Shown here: positions 17,671 through 25,383 of the stretch, in pieces
Numbering within the stretch: position 1 is the first letter of the stretch
Layout of the letters: every line of letters starts with the position of its first letter
Origin: Candidatus Contendibacter sp.
GTDB taxonomy: Bacteria; Pseudomonadota; Gammaproteobacteria; Competibacterales; Competibacteraceae
Reading direction: 5' to 3'
DNA: 64,000 bases
NCBI GenBank assembly: GCA_029624675.1
Contig: JARSSP010000060.1
Span: 1-64,000, forward strand
Made by a program: the position numbers and the translations under genes
The notes under the pieces: model-generated
The model's database searches: none
What the model saw: only the letters and a program-made list of their open reading frames with translations
Told to the model about the DNA's origin: nothing

Positions 17671-19194
17671 ATGCACATCGGCGCGTTGTTGACCCGACAT
17701 GCTCGCTACCGGCCCGACCACCTGGCGCTCGTGGTCGGCGATCGACGCCTGACCTACCGCGAACTGAACGCCAAGGTCAACCGACTGGCCAACGCCCTGC
17801 TGGCCGCCGGTTTGCGCAAGGGTGACAAGGTAGCGACGGTGCTGCCCAACAGCCTGGAACTGATGATGGCCTACTGGGCTGTCGCTAAGGTCGGCTTGGT
17901 GATTGTGCCGTGCAGCCCCCTGCTTCAGGAAAGCGGTCTCGCCACCTTGTTGAACGATTCCGACACGCTGCTGGTATTGGCCGACGCTGGTTCCGCCGCC
18001 ACCCTGAACCGCACCCGCGAGCAGTTGCCGGCGATTCGGGCCGACCGCTACGTTTCGGTGGGTGAAGGCGCTCCGCCGAGCTTTCGGCGCTATACCGACT
18101 TCGTCGCCACGGCTTCCGCCGACGAACCGCCCGACGCCCGTCTGGAAAGCGGCGACGTTTACAACATCATGTACTCCAGCGGCACCACCGGCGCCCCCAA
18201 AGGCATCGTCCACACCCACGCGGTGCGCGCCAGCTACTGCACCCTGTTCGCCGCCGCTTGGCGGATGACCCCCGAGAGCGTGGTGCTGCACGCCGGCTCC
18301 ATTGTCTTCAACGGTGCCATGCTGACGCTGATGCCCTGGATGTTTCTGGGGTGTTTCTACATCCTGCACGAAGCGTTCGACCCCGATGCGGTGATCGACG
18401 CCATCGAACGGGAGAAAGCGACTCACGTTCTGATGGTGCCGTCGCAGATCATCGCAATCCTGAACAGCCCGGCGTTTCGGCCCGAGCGACTGCGGTCGTT
18501 GGAAATGCTGCAAAGCCTGGGCGCACCGCTGCTGCTCGAATACAAAAACCGCATCAACGAGATCTTGCCCGGCCGTTTTTACGAACTCTACGGGCTCACC
18601 GAGGGGTTCGTGACGATTCTCGACAAGAACGACAACCAACGCAAAACCGGCTCGGTTGGGGCGCCGCCACCCTTCATGGAACTGCGCATTCTCGACGAGA
18701 ACGGCCACGATTGTGGCGTCGGCGAAGTCGGTGAAATCTGCGGCAAGAGTCCGATCCTGATGCCAGGCTATTACAAGAAACCCGAACTGACCGAAAAAAC
18801 CATCATCGACGGTTGGCTGCACAGCGGGGACGCCGGCTACATGGACGAAGATGGCTATCTGTTTCTGGTGGATCGCATCAAGGATATGATCATTTCGGGC
18901 GGACTGAACGTCTATCCCCGTGACATCGAAGAAATCGTGATCCGCCACCCGGACATCAACGAAGTGGCGGTTTTCGGTGTGCCCGACGACCGATGGGGCG
19001 AAACTCCGGTCGCCGCCGTGACGTTGCGGCCCGACGCCAAGGCGACGGCCGCGGAACTCAAGGACTGGATCAACGGCCGGGTAGACGCCAAGTTTCAACG
19101 GGTCAGCGATGTTGTGATCATGAACACTTTTCCCCGCAACGTCGCCGGCAAGACGCTGAAACGCGAGATGCGGGAACAGTATCGCAGGCACTGA
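17671..19194 (+). CDS. AMP-dependent acyl-CoA synthetase/ligase
   Basis: A 507-residue ANL-superfamily enzyme that would activate a carboxylate with ATP and load it onto CoA. The P-loop motif YSSGTTGAPKG starts at residue 168. The A5 motif ELYGLTEG, the A7/A8 signatures GWLHSGDAGYMDEDGYLFLVDR and DMIISGGLNVYPRDIEE, and the catalytic lysine near the end (GKTLKREMR) are all present. GAGGAGG lies 7 nt before the ATG. It is monocistronic with a terminator just downstream. Substrate cannot be assigned; the overall layout fits medium- or long-chain fatty or aromatic acids. Confidence 0.92.
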   Translation: MHIGALLTRHARYRPDHLALVVGDRRLTYRELNAKVNRLANALLAAGLRKGDKVATVLPNSLELMMAYWAVAKVGLVIVPCSPLLQESGLATLLNDSDTLLVLADAGSAATLNRTREQLPAIRADRYVSVGEGAPPSFRRYTDFVATASADEPPDARLESGDVYNIMYSSGTTGAPKGIVHTHAVRASYCTLFAAAWRMTPESVVLHAGSIVFNGAMLTLMPWMFLGCFYILHEAFDPDAVIDAIEREKATHVLMVPSQIIAILNSPAFRPERLRSLEMLQSLGAPLLLEYKNRINEILPGRFYELYGLTEGFVTILDKNDNQRKTGSVGAPPPFMELRILDENGHDCGVGEVGEICGKSPILMPGYYKKPELTEKTIIDGWLHSGDAGYMDEDGYLFLVDRIKDMIISGGLNVYPRDIEEIVIRHPDINEVAVFGVPDDRWGETPVAAVTLRPDAKATAAELKDWINGRVDAKFQRVSDVVIMNTFPRNVAGKTLKREMREQYRRH

Positions 19195-19199
19195 CGCGG

Positions 19200-19238
19200 G
19201 CGAGGGGGGCGAACGATGTCGAACCCTCTCGCTTTTTT
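19200..19238 (+). terminator. Rho-independent terminator of the acyl-CoA ligase gene
   Basis: GCGAGGGGG (19200-19208) pairs with CCCTCTCGC (19224-19232) with one G-T pair and a 15-nt loop. Six Ts follow (19233-19238). It lies 6 nt after the ligase stop codon. Confidence 0.8.
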
Positions 19239-19241
19239 GGA

Positions 19242-19381
19242 AAGACAGTCGAAAAACTCAGCGTTGATTTTTCTGAAAAATTTTCCGTGAGATAGCCTTT
19301 GTGCGGCTGGATCAACCAAAAACCGGTTAGAAGCGATATTACATCCATATTAATCAATAAATTAGTTTTTAGACGGCTTCT
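19242..19381. mobile_element. MITE-like or IS-relic element with degenerate ends
   Basis: The right part (19352-19381) matches 55243-55272 at 27 of 30 positions, including an exact 17-mer GTTTTTAGACGGCTTCT. The left end, AAGACAGTCGAAAAACTCA at 19242-19260, is an imperfect inverted copy of that end (AGAAGCCGTCTAAAAAC). The element is about 140 bp, AT-rich, codes for nothing, and ends exactly at the nucleotide before the mfd stop codon. Terminal-repeat reading is by eye. Confidence 0.5.
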
Positions 19382-22300
19382 CTATCCGGTGATGGATTCC
19401 AATAGCTTCTCCACCTCCGCCGCCCGCGTTTCAGCGTCGGGCAGATCCTTGACGAAACGGAGCTTGTCCTTGCCGTCCAGCTTGTAGACCTTGTGTTGCC
19501 GCTGGATCAGGCTTACCAACTTGGCCGGGTCCACCTTCGGGTCCGGCCCAAATACCAGTCGTCCGCCCTTGGGTCCGGCCTCGATTTTCTTGACCCCGAT
19601 TGGCAGCGCCCGCAGTTTCAGTTCGGTCACCTGGAACAGGGTTTTGACCGGGACCGGCAACAGCCCGAAGCGGTCGATCATCTCCACCTGCAACTCGCGC
19701 AATTCCTCGGCGTCGCGGGCGCTGGCGATGCGCTTGTACAGGATCAGCCGGCTGTGAACATCCGGTAGATAATCGTCGGGAATCAGCGCCGGACTTTGCA
19801 GATCGATTTCGGGACCGTGATCCAGCGGCCGGTCCAGTTCCGGAACCTTCCCCGCCTTCAGCGCCGCCACCGCCCGCTCCAGCAAATCCATGTACAAGGT
19901 GAAGCCGACCTCGTGAATCTGGCCGCTCTGCGCCTCGCCCAGCAACTCGCCCGCGCCGCGAATCTCCAGATCGTGACTGGCCAGCAGAAAACCCGCGCCC
20001 AGATCCTCCAGCGATTCAATCGCCTCGATCCGCTTGATCGCGTCCGCCGTCATCGTCTTGCGCGGCGGCACGATCAGGTAGGCGTAGGCGCGATGGTGCG
20101 AGCGCCCGACCCGCCCGCGCAATTGGTGCAACTGCGCCAGCCCCAGCTTGTCGGCGCGATTAATGAGAATGGTGTTGGCGCTGGGCACGTCGATGCCCGA
20201 TTCGATGATCGTGGTGCAGACCAGTAGGTTGCAGCGGCGGTGATAGAAATCCAACATCGTCTGTTCCAGGTCGCGCTCGCGCATCTGACCGTGCGCCACC
20301 GCGATTCGCGCGCCCGGCGCCAGTTCCGCCACCTGGGCCGCCATGCGCTGGATGGTTTCCACCTCGTTGTGCAGGAAATAAACCTGCCCGCCGCGTTTCA
20401 ATTCGCGCTGGCAGGCTTCCCGGATCGTCGCCGGGTTCCACTCGCCCACGAAGGTCTTGACCGCTAGCCGTCCCGTCGGCGGGGTGGCGATAATGGAAAG
20501 ATCGCGTAGCCCGGCCATCGCCAGGTTCAGGGTGCGGGGAATCGGGGTGGCGGTCAGGGTCAGTACATCCACCTCGGCGCGCAGCGCCTTCAGCCGCTCC
20601 TTGTGCCGCACCCCGAAACGGTGTTCCTCGTCCACCACCACCAGGCCCAACTGCTTGAACTGCACACCGTCTTGCAACAGCTTGTGCGTGCCGATCAGGA
20701 TGTCCACCCGCCCGTCGGCCAGTGCCTGGAGCGTCTCCGCCTGCTGCTTGGCCGAACGGAACCGCGACAGCAACTCGATTCGCACCGGCCAGTCGGCGAA
20801 GCGGTCGAGAAAATTCTGATAATGCTGCTGGGCCAGCAGGGTGGTCGGGGTCAGCACCGCCGCCTGCCGGCCATCCTGCACCGCCACGAACACGGCCCGC
20901 ATCGCCACCTCGGTCTTGCCAAAACCGACATCACCGCAGACCACCCGGTCCATCGGCTTGCCGGAACGCAGGTCGGCGATCACCGCCTCGATGGCGGCCT
21001 GCTGGTCGGCGGTTTCCTCGAACGGAAAGGCGGCGGCGAACGCGGCATAATCGGCCTCGCTCAAGCCGAAGGCATAACCGGGCCGGGCCGCGCGGCGGGC
21101 GTACAGGTCCAGCAGTTCCGCCGCCGCGTCGCTGGCCTGCTCGGCGGCCTTGCGCCGAACCCGCTCCCACTGGCCGCTGCCGAGCTTGTGCCAGGGCGCG
21201 GCGTCCGGCGTGGCCCCCGTGTAGCGGCTGAGCCGGTGCAGGGACGCCACGGGGACGTACAGCCGGTCGTCGCCGGCGTATTCGATCACCACGAATTCGC
21301 CGTCGATGCCGGCCACGTTCAGCCGCTCCAGTCCGGCGTAGCGGCCAATCCCGTGTTCCTCGTGGACGATGGGAGCGCCCAGGCTAAGGTCGGTGAGGTT
21401 GCGAATGATGGCTTCGGGGTCGCGACTGGGCGCGCGGCGGCGAACCTGCCGCGCCCGTTCGCCGTACAACTGCGCTTCGGCGATGATCGCCAGCGGCGGT
21501 TCGGTCAGCAGCAGGCCCTGTTCCAGCGGCGCGACCGTCAACGCCAGCCGCGCCTCCTCCCGCGCCAGAAATTCGGCCCACCCCTCGCAGGTCACCGGTC
21601 GCAAACCATGGCCGTGCAATGTTTCCAGTAACGCTTCCCGCCGCCCGGCCGATTCGGCGGCGAACAGGACCCGTCCCGGAAATTCCGCCAGAAACCGCTC
21701 CAGCACGGCGGCGGGTCGCTCGGCGCGCGGTTCGAGCGGCAGAACCGGCGGCGGCGCGGTGGGGAAGTCGATATCGCCGCTCGCCTCTTGCATCTCAACC
21801 CGAAGATAACGCCCCAGCGCCCGTTCCACCTGGGTCGCTCCCAAGAAAAGCAGCGGCGGTGGCAACAAGGGCCGCTCCGCGTCGTGCCGGCGCTGCTCGT
21901 AGCGATCCATGATCTGTTCCTGAAACGCCGTCATCGCCGCATCCACGCCTTCGAGCCGGATCGCCAGGGTGCTGGCGGGCAAATGATCGAACAGGGTCGC
22001 GGCCTGCTCGAAAAACAGCGGCAGGTAGTACTCGATGCCGCCGGGCGCGTGGCCGGCGCTGACCTCGCGATAGATCGGGCTACGCTGGGGATCGCCCTCG
22101 AACTGGCGGCGCCACGCCTGGCGGAAGCGGGCGATGGCCTCCTTGTCCAACCCGAACTCCCGCGCCGGAAGCAGTTCGACGCGCTCGACTTTCGCCACCG
22201 ATAATTGAGTGTCGGGATCGAAGTCGCGGATGCTTTCGACTTCGTCGTCGAACAGCTCGATTCGATACGGCCGTTCGGCGCCCATTGGGAACAGGTCGAG

Positions 22301-22867
22301 AATGGAACCGCGGACCGCGAATTCGCCGCGCTCGACCACCTGCGAGACGCAGGCATAGCCCGCCGCTTCCAGTCGCTGGCGGAAGCGTTCCAACTCCAGC
22401 CGTTCGCCGACCGTCAGCAGCAGCGCGTAGCGGTCCAGGTAGTCACGCGGCGCCAGCCGCTGCATCAACGTGGCCACCGGCGCCACCAGTACCCCGCGTC
22501 GTCGCCGCGGCAACCGATACAGGGCCGCCAGCCGTTGCGACACGATATCTTGATGCGGCGAGAACCCGTCGTAGGGCAGCGTCTCCCAGTCGGGAAACGC
22601 CAGAATCTCCAGATTCGGCCCGCCGAACACCCGCAGTTCGGTTTCCAGCCGCAGCGCGGTTTGACTGTCCGGCGCGATGACCAGCGCCAGACCATGATGA
22701 CGGGTCGCGGCGGCGGCAATCAACAGGGCGGGGCTGGCACCATGCAACTGGCCCCAGCGTAGCGACCGCTGGCTGTCCAGTGGTAGCGCCGGTCGCGGCA
22801 GACGGGACAGGATGGGCGTGGCGGTGGGCGTGGACATGGGCGGCGACGAATCCGAGTGACGAGACAT
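19382..22867 (-). CDS. mfd: transcription-repair coupling factor Mfd
   Basis: A 1161-residue superfamily 2 translocase that removes RNA polymerase stalled at lesions and recruits UvrA. The N-terminal UvrB-like domains cover residues about 15-350. The RNA-polymerase interaction (CarD-like) domain is at about 490-550 (GAPIVHEEHGIGRYAGLERL). The helicase Walker A, GDVGFGKTE, begins near residue 645, the DEEH box (VVDEEHRFGVRHKERL) follows, and motif VI is QLRGRVGRSHHRAYAYL. The C-terminal domain ends with the UvrA-autoinhibition region. The start could be ATG 22867 or 22834; the first 20 residues are not conserved. Confidence 0.97.
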   Translation of the reverse strand: MSRHSDSSPPMSTPTATPILSRLPRPALPLDSQRSLRWGQLHGASPALLIAAAATRHHGLALVIAPDSQTALRLETELRVFGGPNLEILAFPDWETLPYDGFSPHQDIVSQRLAALYRLPRRRRGVLVAPVATLMQRLAPRDYLDRYALLLTVGERLELERFRQRLEAAGYACVSQVVERGEFAVRGSILDLFPMGAERPYRIELFDDEVESIRDFDPDTQLSVAKVERVELLPAREFGLDKEAIARFRQAWRRQFEGDPQRSPIYREVSAGHAPGGIEYYLPLFFEQAATLFDHLPASTLAIRLEGVDAAMTAFQEQIMDRYEQRRHDAERPLLPPPLLFLGATQVERALGRYLRVEMQEASGDIDFPTAPPPVLPLEPRAERPAAVLERFLAEFPGRVLFAAESAGRREALLETLHGHGLRPVTCEGWAEFLAREEARLALTVAPLEQGLLLTEPPLAIIAEAQLYGERARQVRRRAPSRDPEAIIRNLTDLSLGAPIVHEEHGIGRYAGLERLNVAGIDGEFVVIEYAGDDRLYVPVASLHRLSRYTGATPDAAPWHKLGSGQWERVRRKAAEQASDAAAELLDLYARRAARPGYAFGLSEADYAAFAAAFPFEETADQQAAIEAVIADLRSGKPMDRVVCGDVGFGKTEVAMRAVFVAVQDGRQAAVLTPTTLLAQQHYQNFLDRFADWPVRIELLSRFRSAKQQAETLQALADGRVDILIGTHKLLQDGVQFKQLGLVVVDEEHRFGVRHKERLKALRAEVDVLTLTATPIPRTLNLAMAGLRDLSIIATPPTGRLAVKTFVGEWNPATIREACQRELKRGGQVYFLHNEVETIQRMAAQVAELAPGARIAVAHGQMRERDLEQTMLDFYHRRCNLLVCTTIIESGIDVPSANTILINRADKLGLAQLHQLRGRVGRSHHRAYAYLIVPPRKTMTADAIKRIEAIESLEDLGAGFLLASHDLEIRGAGELLGEAQSGQIHEVGFTLYMDLLERAVAALKAGKVPELDRPLDHGPEIDLQSPALIPDDYLPDVHSRLILYKRIASARDAEELRELQVEMIDRFGLLPVPVKTLFQVTELKLRALPIGVKKIEAGPKGGRLVFGPDPKVDPAKLVSLIQRQHKVYKLDGKDKLRFVKDLPDAETRAAEVEKLLESITG

Positions 22868-22938
22868 GCCGCTTATTGTCCCATGGCGGCGGCTCGGATT
22901 GAACGGAACGGAATCCGCGCTTTCCGCCGTCCAAGCGC

Positions 22939-22963
22939 AAAAAAGCCCGGCGCTGGCCGGGCT
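22939..22963 (-). terminator. terminator of the cold-shock gene
   Basis: On the minus strand, AGCCCGG and CCGGGCT (22957-22963 and 22944-22950) form a 7-bp stem with a short loop, followed by a run of six Ts (22939-22944 as A on +). It sits 18 nt after the csp stop codon and upstream of mfd, so mfd is probably transcribed separately. Confidence 0.85.
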
Positions 22964-22981
22964 CTTGAAATTCTGGCGGGA

Positions 22982-23188
22982 TTAGTCGAGCGGGCGGATG
23001 TTGGTGGCCTGCTTGCCCTTGGGGCCTGTCGCCACGTCGAAGGAAACCTTCTGATTTTCCCTGAGCGTCTTGAATCCCCGCGCCTGTATCGCGGAAAAAT
23101 GCGCGAACAAATCGTCACCACCATCGTCAGGCGAGATAAAACCAAAACCCTTCGATTCGTTAAACCATTTCACGGTACCAGTGGACAT
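22982..23188 (-). CDS. cold-shock domain protein, CspA family
   Basis: A 68-residue single OB-fold nucleic-acid chaperone. The RNP1 motif KGFGFIS and the RNP2-like DLFAHFSAI are intact, within the start [18 protein letters not shown]. It melts mRNA secondary structure; whether it is cold-induced cannot be told from the protein. It is a single-gene transcript bounded by a clear promoter upstream and a terminator downstream. The roughly 150-nt leader is what cold-induced csp genes typically have. Confidence 0.96.
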   Translation of the reverse strand: MSTGTVKWFNESKGFGFISPDDGGDDLFAHFSAIQARGFKTLRENQKVSFDVATGPKGKQATNIRPLD

Positions 23189-23346
23189 GCGAGATTCCTG
23201 AAAACTGAAGGACTATTGAACAGTCGGGGCGATCACCCAAACAAGCCGCACGAAAATCAAGGCAGGGAATATGACGAACGGAACTGCCGACCGAGGGGAG
23301 TTGCAATGAACGAGCAAATTCACTTGCTTGAGAATCATACGACACC

Positions 23347-23375
23347 ACTATAGGTGAAGAACCGGGATGAAGCAA
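23347..23375 (-). promoter_or_regulatory. sigma-70 promoter of the cold-shock gene
   Basis: On the minus strand, TTGCTT (23375-23370) is followed after exactly 17 nt by TATAGT (23352-23347). Transcription would start near 23340, giving an untranslated leader of about 150 nt before the csp ATG at 23188. The match to consensus is good (4/6 and 5/6). Confidence 0.7.
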
Positions 23376-23416
23376 GCCGATTCTTCGGCAATCCATCGGC
23401 CATTCGAACTTGGAAG

Positions 23417-24349
23417 TCAGGCGGCGGCGAACGCCAGCGAAACCGCGTTGGGGCCAAGATAGGCGGCGCCGGTAGCGCTCATGATCGAGACCATCACCTC
23501 GATACCCCACTGCCGGGCATGGCGTTCAAACTCGATGAAGGCGCGCTTGCGCTGGAGTCCTTGTGGATCACCGGCGTAGCTGAGCACGACCAGGGGATTG
23601 CGCAAGCCCTGATCGATTTCCAGCTTGGTGCGCTCGAACAAGCCAGCCAGGGCATGGTCGAAACCGCGCGCCTTGAGCACCAACTCGGTTTCGCCTTCCA
23701 CGAAGCGGGCGACCGGTTTGACGCCCAACAGCGAGCCAAGATGGCGGGCGAGAAACCCGATGTCGTTCCCGCCCTTCCCGCCAGCCTGATAGCGAAGGTG
23801 GGATAGGCTGTCGAGCAGAACGTAGCAGCGGATGTGGCGCCGGAACGCCTCCGCCTGCCGGCGCAGTTCGCCAAAAGGCAAATCCGGGTTTTGCAACAAC
23901 CGGATCACCTCAAGCGCCAACACCGCTTGGCCAGCGAAGACCGTCCGACTGTCAAGTACATTGAGCTGGAACGGGGTGTTCAGACCGGCCCGCTGGCGCC
24001 GCTCGCGATAGCCGCGCACGACGGCGAACGACGCCTCGGTCGCATTCTGAAACAACTGGCTGCGGGTTTGCGAGATCGTGAGCAGGATCGTCCGATCATG
24101 ATTGATCACCAAGCGATTCAAAAACAGCTCAGCGATGGCGTTGGCCGAACAGGGATCGATCATCGCTTCCCAATTCCGCGACTGGACAGCGTGACGATGA
24201 TGAAAAGCTAGCGTCAGATTGACGTCGCGGGTGTCGGTCAGTATCTGATCGCCCACGATCACCCTGTGTGGCAGCAGATACAATTGATGCTGCTGAATAT
24301 AGGCGGCTGGCAGATCGCAGGCCGAGTCAATCACCACCGCCGTTTTCAT
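23417..24349 (-). CDS. DegV family fatty-acid-binding protein
   Basis: 310 residues from ATG 24349 (MKTAVVIDSACDLPAAYIQQ). The DegV signature DSACDLP near the N terminus, the LLTISQTRSQLFQNA segment, and QLNVLDSRTVFAGQAVLALEV in the middle all match. DegV proteins bind fatty acids; in Gram-positives they feed FakA kinase. No FakA is nearby. Eleven nucleotides separate its start from the stop of the upstream PilZ gene, so the two are probably one transcript. Upstream in-frame codons to 24409 are Arg-rich and not conserved. Confidence 0.88.
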   Translation of the reverse strand: MKTAVVIDSACDLPAAYIQQHQLYLLPHRVIVGDQILTDTRDVNLTLAFHHRHAVQSRNWEAMIDPCSANAIAELFLNRLVINHDRTILLTISQTRSQLFQNATEASFAVVRGYRERRQRAGLNTPFQLNVLDSRTVFAGQAVLALEVIRLLQNPDLPFGELRRQAEAFRRHIRCYVLLDSLSHLRYQAGGKGGNDIGFLARHLGSLLGVKPVARFVEGETELVLKARGFDHALAGLFERTKLEIDQGLRNPLVVLSYAGDPQGLQRKRAFIEFERHARQWGIEVMVSIMSATGAAYLGPNAVSLAFAAA

Positions 24350-24360
24350 CGTCGCGGCAC

Positions 24361-24687
24361 TCAACCCGCATCGACGAAGGGGCCGCTGTAAATCGCGTCG
24401 AACTGGCAACCGTATCCAAGCCGTCCATCTTGGCGCGCGGGTACGAGGCGCACGATAGTCGCGGTCACCTCCATTTCCGTGTCCCCCAGTTCCTCGGCGC
24501 GGATGCGCAGATACAGCGTGGTTCCGACCGGCAATTCATCGTCGGTCCATAATAGAACGCCACCCGCGCTGATATTGCCCAACCAGCCGTCGCGTGCCGC
24601 CTCGCCGTCGGCAAGCCGGTACTGGACCGCCGCGTTGACCTCGGTTCGGGCGAATCGCCGCTTTTCCACGCCATCGCGCATGGCCAC
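24361..24687 (-). CDS. PilZ domain protein
   Basis: A 108-residue single PilZ domain, predicted to bind cyclic di-GMP. The N-terminal RRFAR motif (RxxxR) in EKRRFARTEVN and the second motif NISAGGV ([D/N]xSxxG) are both present and properly spaced. The start is ATG 24687 or 24681. It is followed at once by the degV-type gene. Without an effector domain it would act as an adaptor that binds a partner when c-di-GMP is high. Confidence 0.9.
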   Translation of the reverse strand: MAMRDGVEKRRFARTEVNAAVQYRLADGEAARDGWLGNISAGGVLLWTDDELPVGTTLYLRIRAEELGDTEMEVTATIVRLVPARQDGRLGYGCQFDAIYSGPFVDAG

Positions 24688-24877
24688 GCTCCGAGAAGGG
24701 AAACGGATCTTGGGTAGGAAGGGGGCGAGGTCATGCTATCGCACCCCCCGTGAAGTGGGCTAAACTGGAAACAGACTAAATCGTCATGGGATTATCGCAC
24801 CCGCTGGCCAGTGTGCCAAGGTGCAAAGAGCAGGCAACCGTCTCCATGGTCCTTATTGCGCGAGGAGGGCTCGCTCC

Positions 24878-25240
24878 ATGCAACATCAGGATCTCTCAAA
24901 CCAGATCGAGAAATATCAATCCTTCGCTCAGGGCGAGATCATCTTTCGGGAGGGCGATCCGGGCGACTGTCTCTATATCGTGGCTGAAGGTCGAGCCGAT
25001 ATCGTGGTGGACAACCTGATTCTGGAAACGGTAGAGGCCGGCGGCATTCTGGGCGAACTGGCGTTGATCGACGACAGACCGCGCAGCGCGCGCGCGGTCG
25101 CCCACACCGATTGCGTGCTCACCTCGATCACTCGGCAGCACTTTTTAAATCTCGTGCAGCGTACGCCGTTGTTCGCCCTGCAAGTGATGCGGGTCATGGC
25201 CGAACGGCTACGCCGCGCCAACGTCCGTGCCCGCGCCTAG
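24878..25240 (+). CDS. cyclic nucleotide-binding domain protein without effector domain
   Basis: 120 residues from ATG 24878; GAGGAGGG lies 9 nt upstream. One CNMP-binding beta-barrel: FAQGEIIFREGDPGDCLYIV, then GGILGELALIDDRPRSARAVA, which holds the phosphate-binding cassette (GELALIDDRPRSA with Glu and Arg). The last 25 residues (VQRTPLFALQVMRVMAERLRRANV) are the usual C helices. No HTH follows, so it is not a Crp-type factor by itself. It sits 143 nt before the ATP-grasp/alpha-E gene on the same strand and may regulate that system. Confidence 0.88.
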   Translation: MQHQDLSNQIEKYQSFAQGEIIFREGDPGDCLYIVAEGRADIVVDNLILETVEAGGILGELALIDDRPRSARAVAHTDCVLTSITRQHFLNLVQRTPLFALQVMRVMAERLRRANVRARA

Positions 25241-25383
25241 CGTCGCGCTCGCGCGCCACCGCCTTCGTCAAACCGCGCCGTCGGAGGGGTCGCCGTTCCC
25301 GCGTCATTGGCCACCGCGCGAACTTCAAGCTGGGTTGTACCGGTGGGCAGGGTATCGCGTTGTTTCTCTCCGTGGAAAAATTC

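Noticed and set aside
17509..19191. 560-codon open frame on the minus strand opposite the acyl-CoA ligase
   Set aside because: It is antisense to a gene with clear ANL motifs. The translation shows no motif and is Gln/His/Val-rich, the shadow expected from GC-rich codon bias.
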